Below, piece after piece: positions 58,345 to 64,000 of a stretch of DNA of 64,000 bases; position 1 is the first letter of the stretch, and each line of letters begins with the position of its first letter. The translations under genes and the position numbers were made by a program. Below the pieces are notes generated by a model. That model saw only the letters and a program-made list of their open reading frames with translations, was not told the origin of the DNA and made no database searches. This DNA is from Aurantimicrobium sp. MWH-Uga1 (GTDB lineage: Bacteria > Actinomycetota > Actinomycetes > Actinomycetales > Microbacteriaceae): NCBI RefSeq assembly GCF_003325955.1, contig NZ_CP030929.1, positions 930,001-994,000 on the forward strand, given 5' to 3'.

Positions 58345-59528
58345 TACTTCAGGAAGTCGGGGATGTCGAGGTCGTCATCCTCGTCAACGTAGGAAGGTGT
58401 GACGCTCACGTGGCTGGTTGTTGCAGGGGTCGTCATAACAGCGGCGAGTTCGTCATCCGCAAAAACACCGGTTGTTGAGGAAACAATCGGGGTCTCTGCG
58501 TAGATGCTTTCACCTGCAGGGAGGACTGATCCAGTGTCGGTGGAGGTGAACGCACGACGTGGCATTGGCTTGTGGGTGGGTTCACCACCATCAAAACCAG
58601 CGGCGATAACCGTGACGCGAACTTCATCACCAAGGGTGTCATCGATGACAGCACCAAAGATGATGTTCGCCTCAGGGTGTACGGCCTCGCCGACCAGTGC
58701 AGCAGCGTCATTGATCTCGAAGAGACCAAGGTTGGATCCACCCTGAATGGATAGAAGCACACCACGCGCTCCTTCAATACTGGCCTCAAGCAGGGGTGAG
58801 GCTACGGCCAGCTCGGCTGCCTTGATCGCGCGGTCTGCACCGCGCGAGGAGCCGATTCCCATCAGGGCAGATCCAGCGCCCTGCATTACCGACTTCACGT
58901 CTGCGAAGTCGAGGTTGATGAGACCTGGGGTGGTGATGAGGTCTGTAATTCCTTGGACACCAGCAAGCAAAACCTGGTCTGCTGTGGCGAAAGCTTCTTG
59001 TACCGAGATGCTGCGGTCGCTGATTTCGAGGAGGCGATCGTTGGGAACAACAATGAGAGTGTCAACCTCGGCGCGCAGAGCAGCAACACCGGTGTCTGCC
59101 TGAGCCGCGCGACGCTTACCTTCGAAACCGAATGGCTTGGTCACAACACCAATGGTCAGGGCGCCAATGGACTTGGCAATCTTGGCGACAACTGGAGCAG
59201 CACCTGTTCCAGTTCCACCACCCTCACCTGCGGTGACGAAAACCATGTCAGCACCGGCCAGTGCTTCCTCAATTTCTTCGGCGTGATCTTCGGCGGCTTT
59301 GCGGCCAACTTCGGGGTCAGCACCTGCGCCGAGGCCACGGGTCAGTTCTCGACCAATATCGAGTTTGACGTCAGCTTCGCTGAGGAGAAGTGCTTGAGCA
59401 TCGGTGTTGACTGCGATGAATTCAACACCCTTGAGGCCCAGCTCAATCATGCGGTTTACTGCGTTGACACCGCCACCACCGACGCCGACCACCTTGATGA
59501 CGGCGAGGTAATTCTGATTCATTGACAC
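58344..59528 (-). CDS. ftsZ: Cell division protein FtsZ
   Basis: Tubulin-like GTPase forming the division ring. 394 residues. GTP-binding signature [10 protein letters not shown] near residue 108, T7 loop [11 protein letters not shown], and the conserved C-terminal peptide [11 protein letters not shown] for SepF binding. GTG at 59528 is chosen over ATG at 59522 because GGAGG lies seven bases before it. Confidence 0.97.
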   Translation of the reverse strand: MSMNQNYLAVIKVVGVGGGGVNAVNRMIELGLKGVEFIAVNTDAQALLLSEADVKLDIGRELTRGLGAGADPEVGRKAAEDHAEEIEEALAGADMVFVTAGEGGGTGTGAAPVVAKIAKSIGALTIGVVTKPFGFEGKRRAAQADTGVAALRAEVDTLIVVPNDRLLEISDRSISVQEAFATADQVLLAGVQGITDLITTPGLINLDFADVKSVMQGAGSALMGIGSSRGADRAIKAAELAVASPLLEASIEGARGVLLSIQGGSNLGLFEINDAAALVGEAVHPEANIIFGAVIDDTLGDEVRVTVIAAGFDGGEPTHKPMPRRAFTSTDTGSVLPAGESIYAETPIVSSTTGVFADDELAAVMTTPATTSHVSVTPSYVDEDDDLDIPDFLK

Positions 59529-59544
59529 GTTATGGCCTCCGCTA

Positions 59545-59576
59545 GAACCCTAAAGTTCAAGTCGAACCTTAAAGTT
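59545..59576. promoter_or_regulatory. Direct repeat in the ftsZ promoter
   Basis: GAACCCTAAAGTT (59545-59557) and GAACCTTAAAGTT (59564-59576), 12 of 13 identical, period 19. The second copy holds the near-palindrome AACCTTAAAGTT. They lie 17-48 bases upstream of the ftsZ start. Regulator unknown. Confidence 0.45.
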
Positions 59577-59669
59577 ATGCTCAGTATGCATTTCTTGATT
59601 TGAGAGTAGGTCGAAGCACTCCACTCCCTAGTGCGACACGCCTAGAGAGTCTCAGATCAGAGAAAAGTT

Positions 59670-60812
59670 TTAACGCACAACCGCTGTCTTGGGTGAGGAA
59701 ACGTCGTACTCACTGACAGAGCCAACTGGGTTCAGCGTCAATAGCTGAGAGAGAACTCGGTTCTTCATTGCCGCGTTTTCAGGACCACCCCAGAAGACGC
59801 GGGCTCCCCCGGTCAAAATGAGTGTGACATCATCCGTGGTGTTGGCAATGACCTCGTCAAGCTGGCCAGCTAATCCTGCTGGCAAAGAATTAATCACATC
59901 GATAGCCGCGGCGAAACCCTTGGATCGCGCGGAGTCACCTTCCACCGTGAACAGTGGCAAGCCAGGAACGCGCTCAGGGGTTTCCTCGATGACCACCCCC
60001 GCAGGGTCGACCATGATGAAACCATTAGGCGAGGGCAGGTACCCAACTGGGGCTCGTTCAACAACTTTCACCACCAGGGTGTGTGGTGGCACAGCGACGG
60101 TGGAGTAGCTCTTGACCAGGGGTTGCGCTTCGACCGCCTTGCGCACGGCACCCATATCTACCAAAGGCAGTGGCTTGTTGAGTTCAGGCTGGAGGGAGGC
60201 AATGATTTGATCTGCAGGAACCCGGGTTGCCCCCTCAACCACAATATTTTGGAGCGCCAGTATGGGCGTAAACATTCCCACGGCCACAAAGATCAAGATG
60301 GCGACGAAAGAACCAGCGATGGAAGCCCACACAATCCGTCGACGACGTAAATGGGCAGTGAAGCGTCGAACTTCGTCACGTTCAAACGCTTTGCGAGCCT
60401 TAACAGCTTCTTTGAGCTTGCGCCTAGCCTCGAGCGCTTCTTGCTGTGAGGCAGTGAGTTTGCGTGCGGCTTTCGTAGTGCGTGAGGCGGAGGTATCTAA
60501 TTGTGCAGAGTTGGATTTCGACCGCGCAGGTGCACCAACGGGCCTGAGAGTGCCCTGAACGCGACTGCCGGTTGACGCTGTAGCGGCTGGGGAAGGAGGT
60601 CGTGTGCTGCTGCGCGATTGCGAGGCAGCTGAAGACTCTTTTTGTTTTTTGAGATCGGCCTTGTTCTGCTTGCGTTCAGCGCGAGAAGGTCGTGCCGAAG
60701 TACCTTTTTGTGCACGGGTAGGCGGTTGAGGTTTCGCTGGCTGTGGTGCAGCTTGTGAACTGTGCTGAGGCCGAGACTGAGGTGTCCCTGGCGGTCCTTG
60801 TGGCCGTTTCAT
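59670..60812 (-). CDS. ftsQ: Cell division protein FtsQ/DivIB with long cytoplasmic tail
   Basis: 380 residues. One membrane segment at about 160-182, POTRA domain from about 187 (LQNIVVEGATRVPADQI) and a following beta domain. The 159-residue cytoplasmic part is unusually long and basic, rich in Pro, Ser, Arg and Lys, low complexity up to about 110, then likely a helix. ATG at 60812 lies three bases after the murC stop. Confidence 0.92.
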   Translation of the reverse strand: MKRPQGPPGTPQSRPQHSSQAAPQPAKPQPPTRAQKGTSARPSRAERKQNKADLKKQKESSAASQSRSSTRPPSPAATASTGSRVQGTLRPVGAPARSKSNSAQLDTSASRTTKAARKLTASQQEALEARRKLKEAVKARKAFERDEVRRFTAHLRRRRIVWASIAGSFVAILIFVAVGMFTPILALQNIVVEGATRVPADQIIASLQPELNKPLPLVDMGAVRKAVEAQPLVKSYSTVAVPPHTLVVKVVERAPVGYLPSPNGFIMVDPAGVVIEETPERVPGLPLFTVEGDSARSKGFAAAIDVINSLPAGLAGQLDEVIANTTDDVTLILTGGARVFWGGPENAAMKNRVLSQLLTLNPVGSVSEYDVSSPKTAVVR

Positions 60813-60815
60813 GAG

Positions 60816-62213
60816 CTAGCTTGTAGCTTCGAGTGAAGCCAAAATCTGAGGAATGATGCGGTACACATCGCCACACCCCAACGTGATGACGTAGTCACCA
60901 GGTCGCGCGATGCGGGCAATGTGATCAGCTGCTTCTTGCCAATCGGCGATAAAAGCAACCTTGCTTTGGTCCGAGAATTTTTCTGAAACGAGGGCTCCCG
61001 TTACGCCCGGCACAGGGTCCTCACGTGCCCCGTAGACATCAAGAACAACCGTGAGGTCAGCATCTGCTTCGAGAGTCTGAGCAAACTCTCCACAAAAATG
61101 TTGAGTGCGGCTGTAGAGGTGAGGTTGATGCACCGCAATTACACGACCTTCACCCACAACGGTTCGTGCTGCAGTGAGAACCGCATTCACTTCAGTGTGG
61201 TGGTGAGCATAGTCGTCATACACACTTACTCCCCTGCGCACCCCGTGAAGCTCGAAACGACGTTCGGTGCCCCCAAATTCAGAGATTCCCGCTAGAGAAG
61301 ACGCAGGGTCAAAACCCAGACCGACGAGGGTAGCAAAAGCACCTGCCGCGTTGAGGGCATTGTGGCGGCCTGGAACCTTGAGCTGAGTGGTGTATTTGGT
61401 TCCCAAGTACTCAACAGTGAATGTCACGCCACCGGTGGTGGTATCAATGTGTGCCAGTCGGACGTCGGCCGAAGCGGCCTCTCCGAAAGTCATAACAGCA
61501 GGGCCTGAAATCTTGCTCCCCACGCGAACAGCTCCTGGATCATCGCTCGAGATGACAACCAGCTCATGCGCGGCAGAAGCAAAGTCAACAAATGCCTGAT
61601 CAAAAGCTTCAAGAGAACCGTAATGATCCAGGTGATCTGCATCAACATTAGTGATTAATGCCACGGCAGTGTCATAGAGCAAGAAGGAGCCATCCGACTC
61701 ATCTGCCTCAATGACGAAAAGCTCCCCCTCGCCAAAGGCAGAGCTCAATCCATAAGACTGAACTACTCCGCCGTTAACGAAACTGGGGTCTGCGCCTAAC
61801 TCCCGCAAACCGGTCACAATCATTCCAGTTGACGTGGTTTTTCCGTGGGCACCAGCAACAGAAACTAATCTGGATCCCCGAGTGAGCCATTCCAAGGCCT
61901 GTGAGCGATGCAAGATCGTCAGGCCGCGTTCTTGAGCCAGAACATACTCTGGGTTGTCTTGCCACAACGCGCCAGTGACAACCAAAGTTTGTGCATCGCC
62001 GAGGTTGGCAGCGTTGTGGCCAATGTGAACCTCAACCCCCAGTTCACGAAGTGTCTGAATATGCGAAGAATCTCTCACATCAGTGCCAGTTACCGTGATG
62101 CCGTTTGCCAGAAAGAGCCGAGCTATGCCGCTCATCCCTGAGCCACCGATGCCCACCATGTGCACGGTCCCCAAATCTTCTGGGGCGACAACTTTAGGGT
62201 CTGGCTTAATCAC
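60816..62213 (-). CDS. murC: UDP-N-acetylmuramate--L-alanine ligase
   Basis: 465 residues. N-terminal [21 protein letters not shown] loop [14 protein letters not shown], and [12 protein letters not shown] in the C-terminal domain. Adds L-Ala to UDP-MurNAc in peptidoglycan synthesis. GTG at 62213 preceded by GAAAGAG. 66 bases after murG. Confidence 0.96.
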   Translation of the reverse strand: MIKPDPKVVAPEDLGTVHMVGIGGSGMSGIARLFLANGITVTGTDVRDSSHIQTLRELGVEVHIGHNAANLGDAQTLVVTGALWQDNPEYVLAQERGLTILHRSQALEWLTRGSRLVSVAGAHGKTTSTGMIVTGLRELGADPSFVNGGVVQSYGLSSAFGEGELFVIEADESDGSFLLYDTAVALITNVDADHLDHYGSLEAFDQAFVDFASAAHELVVISSDDPGAVRVGSKISGPAVMTFGEAASADVRLAHIDTTTGGVTFTVEYLGTKYTTQLKVPGRHNALNAAGAFATLVGLGFDPASSLAGISEFGGTERRFELHGVRRGVSVYDDYAHHHTEVNAVLTAARTVVGEGRVIAVHQPHLYSRTQHFCGEFAQTLEADADLTVVLDVYGAREDPVPGVTGALVSEKFSDQSKVAFIADWQEAADHIARIARPGDYVITLGCGDVYRIIPQILASLEATS

Positions 62214-62279
62214 GGGTCACTCTTTCGATCGCACACGCGAAAAACGCGCTGACTACCGTTATAACGTAGAAAGCTGGGC

Positions 62280-63362
62280 CTAAGCCGATGACAGGGCGGC
62301 ATCGATGAGATTGATCATGCGCGCAGTCCCGTCTCGCATTCCCACACGGGCAGCAGCATGAGCCATCTGCTCTAAACGTGCTTCATCCCGCATCAGAGGC
62401 ACAAGGTTCTGACGTATCCATTCCGGAGTGAATTTGTCATCCTTAACGAGAATTCCCCCACCAGCGTGAACGACTCCTGCGGCGTTGAACTGTTGCTCTC
62501 CATTACCAACGGGATAAGGCACATACACCGCTGGTATGCCCAACGCAGAGAGCTCAGAGACGGTTGCAGAACCGGCTCTGGAAACTACGAGTTGCGCCGC
62601 AGCTAGGGCAAGGTCCATTCGGTCGCAGTAGTTCACAACGACATAACCAGGAATCTGTGGCAGCACCTCAGGTTTGTTTTGGCCAAGAATGTGAAGAACT
62701 TGATAGCCCGCGTCGACGAGCTGTTGAGCGGAGGCGGCAATTGCAGTGTTGATAGACCTCGCTCCCAGAGAACCACTGGTGACAACCAAGACTGGACGAT
62801 GATGCTCCAAGCCAAAATAAGCGAGTGCTGCTGATCGCTGAGCTGGAATATCCAACGTCTCAATTTCCTTGCGCAGCGGGGTACCCACCGTCACTGCATG
62901 TGGCAGTGGAGTTCCCTCAAAGGTCACGCCTACAAACCGTGTGGATCTTGCTCCCCAGCGGTTGGCCAAACCCGGCTTGGCATTTGCTTCATGAATGACG
63001 TAGGGGATGCGAGTCTTCTTCGCTGCAGCATACGCAGGAGCGGCCGCATAGCCCCCCACCCCAATAACAACATCAACCTTGCGCTGGGTAATCACATCAA
63101 CAACGGTGGCTACTGCTGTGGGCCAGCCGGCAAGAAATATCCGAGAACTCGAAAGGAAATGACGAGCGCGCGGAAAAGGGATTCGGGGAATCGTAATGAG
63201 TTCATATCCTCGAGACGGAACGAGTTGTGCCTCTAGACCCTCCGCTGTTCCCACACAGATAATGGTGGCCTCTGGCTCACGCGTTCTGAGCGCATCAGCG
63301 ATAGCGAGCATGGGGTTGACATGCCCTGCAGTCCCCCCACCAGCTAAGAGATAGGTGGTCAT
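62280..63362 (-). CDS. murG: UDP-GlcNAc:undecaprenyl-pyrophosphoryl-MurNAc-pentapeptide transferase
   Basis: 360 residues, membrane-associated GT28 enzyme making lipid II. N-terminal LLAGGGTAGHVNPMLAIADAL, central GSLGARSINTAI, and RAGSATVSELSALGIPAVYVP. ATG overlaps the ftsW stop by four bases (ATGA). Confidence 0.97.
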   Translation of the reverse strand: MTTYLLAGGGTAGHVNPMLAIADALRTREPEATIICVGTAEGLEAQLVPSRGYELITIPRIPFPRARHFLSSSRIFLAGWPTAVATVVDVITQRKVDVVIGVGGYAAAPAYAAAKKTRIPYVIHEANAKPGLANRWGARSTRFVGVTFEGTPLPHAVTVGTPLRKEIETLDIPAQRSAALAYFGLEHHRPVLVVTSGSLGARSINTAIAASAQQLVDAGYQVLHILGQNKPEVLPQIPGYVVVNYCDRMDLALAAAQLVVSRAGSATVSELSALGIPAVYVPYPVGNGEQQFNAAGVVHAGGGILVKDDKFTPEWIRQNLVPLMRDEARLEQMAHAAARVGMRDGTARMINLIDAALSSA

Positions 63363-64000
63363 CTGCGGCGCCCTAAAGGTTTCTTAATCGGCTTTTCTTC
63401 TCTGGTAAACGATAAGACAACACCGATGGCTAGCAAGGTCATGACCAAAGCCGAACCACCCGAACTGAGCAAAGGAAGAGGCACCCCGAGAACCGGAAGC
63501 AGTCCCACAACAACACCAATGTTGACGAATGCCTGGCCAACAATCCAGATCATGATTCCGCCGGTAGTGATTCGAACAAGTGGGTCTTTCGCACTTCGAA
63601 TAATGCGTGTGAATGTCACTGCCATCACAACAAACAACACGATGATCAGCAAAGCACCGATTAGCCCCAGCTCTTCACCAATGATGGCAAAGATGTAGTC
63701 ATTATCTGCTGCTGGTAGCCAGGACCATTTTGCTTTGGATTGGCCAAGGCCCACGCCAAAAATTCCTCCGTTAGCTAGAGCCCATTTACCGTGCAGGGGC
63801 TGCCAGCAGGCATTGGTGTAGTCGGTGCAGTTCTCACTGAGGAAGGACATTATTCGGTTCATACGGTTAGGGCTTGTGACAACGTAAAACGCCACTACAG
63901 CAGTCACAGCAACTGTCGGGAGGATAATGACCCGATCTGCGACCCCAGAGAAGGCTATACACCCCATGATGATGGCAAAGATGATGATCGTCGTTCCCAA
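63359..64000 (-). CDS. ftsW: Lipid II polymerase FtsW (5' partial)
   Basis: C-terminal 213 residues of an FtsW/RodA/SpoVE protein; the frame runs off the window end, so about half of the protein is missing. About five membrane segments, the extracellular loop with NGGIFGVGLGQSKAKWSWLP and AADNDYIFAIIGEELG, and the closing PLLSSGGSALV motif. Position beside murG in the division cluster favours FtsW over RodA. Confidence 0.94.
   Translation of the reverse strand: MGTTIIIFAIIMGCIAFSGVADRVIILPTVAVTAVVAFYVVTSPNRMNRIMSFLSENCTDYTNACWQPLHGKWALANGGIFGVGLGQSKAKWSWLPAADNDYIFAIIGEELGLIGALLIIVLFVVMAVTFTRIIRSAKDPLVRITTGGIMIWIVGQAFVNIGVVVGLLPVLGVPLPLLSSGGSALVMTLLAIGVVLSFTREEKPIKKPLGRRR

Noticed and set aside
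62214..62279. 66-base gap between murG and murC
   Set aside because: No convincing promoter, terminator or small gene was found; treated as an ordinary intercistronic spacer.

Overview
The window is a chromosomal segment of a high-GC Gram-positive bacterium (Actinobacteria), most likely a small-genome member of the Microbacteriaceae such as the freshwater Aurantimicrobium/Rhodoluna group. The evidence is: RbpA, WhiA, DivIVA (Wag31), SepF, OpcA and DUF3145, all actinobacterial markers; a homodimeric AceE next to a FasR-type regulator and a fabD-fabH-acpP-fabF operon; the gene order tkt-tal-pgi-zwf-opcA-pgl next to ctaA/ctaB and suf; a base composition that looks close to 50-53 % GC by eye; and tightly packed genes with TAATG and ATGA overlaps. 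The genus is inference.

Layout. 1-7142: end of aceE, fasR and the type II fatty acid synthase genes, which join acetyl-CoA supply to fatty acid elongation. 7194-12555: DUF3145, a PadR regulator, a DUF1684 protein, a two-component system and a TetR regulator; the last three look more AT-rich than their surroundings and are the most accessory part of the window. 12705-14882: katG, divergent from tetR across a large inverted repeat. 14927-19111: tRNA-Met, a glycosyltransferase, a DMT transporter, def, azlCD and tRNA-Asn. 19180-28785: housekeeping runs on the minus strand (hydroxyacid dehydrogenase, dnaG, dgt, dus; FrnE-like thioredoxin-fold protein with a teichoic-acid-type transferase; uppS, recO, TRIC-like channel). 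28894-30006: a collagen-like surface lipoprotein, the most unusual gene here. 30068-33611: ABC-F ATPase, bioY, metB. 33691-37644: sufB-sufD-Rieske-sufC-sufT. 37855-39674: heme A synthesis. 39876-47995: the pentose phosphate operon. 48062-51712: rbpA, secG, tpiA, pgk, gap. 51842-54466: sod, whiA, rapZ. 54576-64000: the downstream half of the division and cell wall cluster (rluD, lspA, divIVA, yggT, sepF, yggS, ftsZ, ftsQ, murC, murG, ftsW).

No transposase, integrase, CRISPR array, restriction or toxin system was recognised. There is no gene-free stretch longer than about 210 bases. The main novelty candidates are regulatory: a recurrent TANNNT box 5-7 bases before start codons (leaderless transcription) at ten loci, several sharply defined repeats and palindromes in divergent or cell-division promoters, and the modular collagen lipoprotein. 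All regulatory claims were read by eye and not computed.
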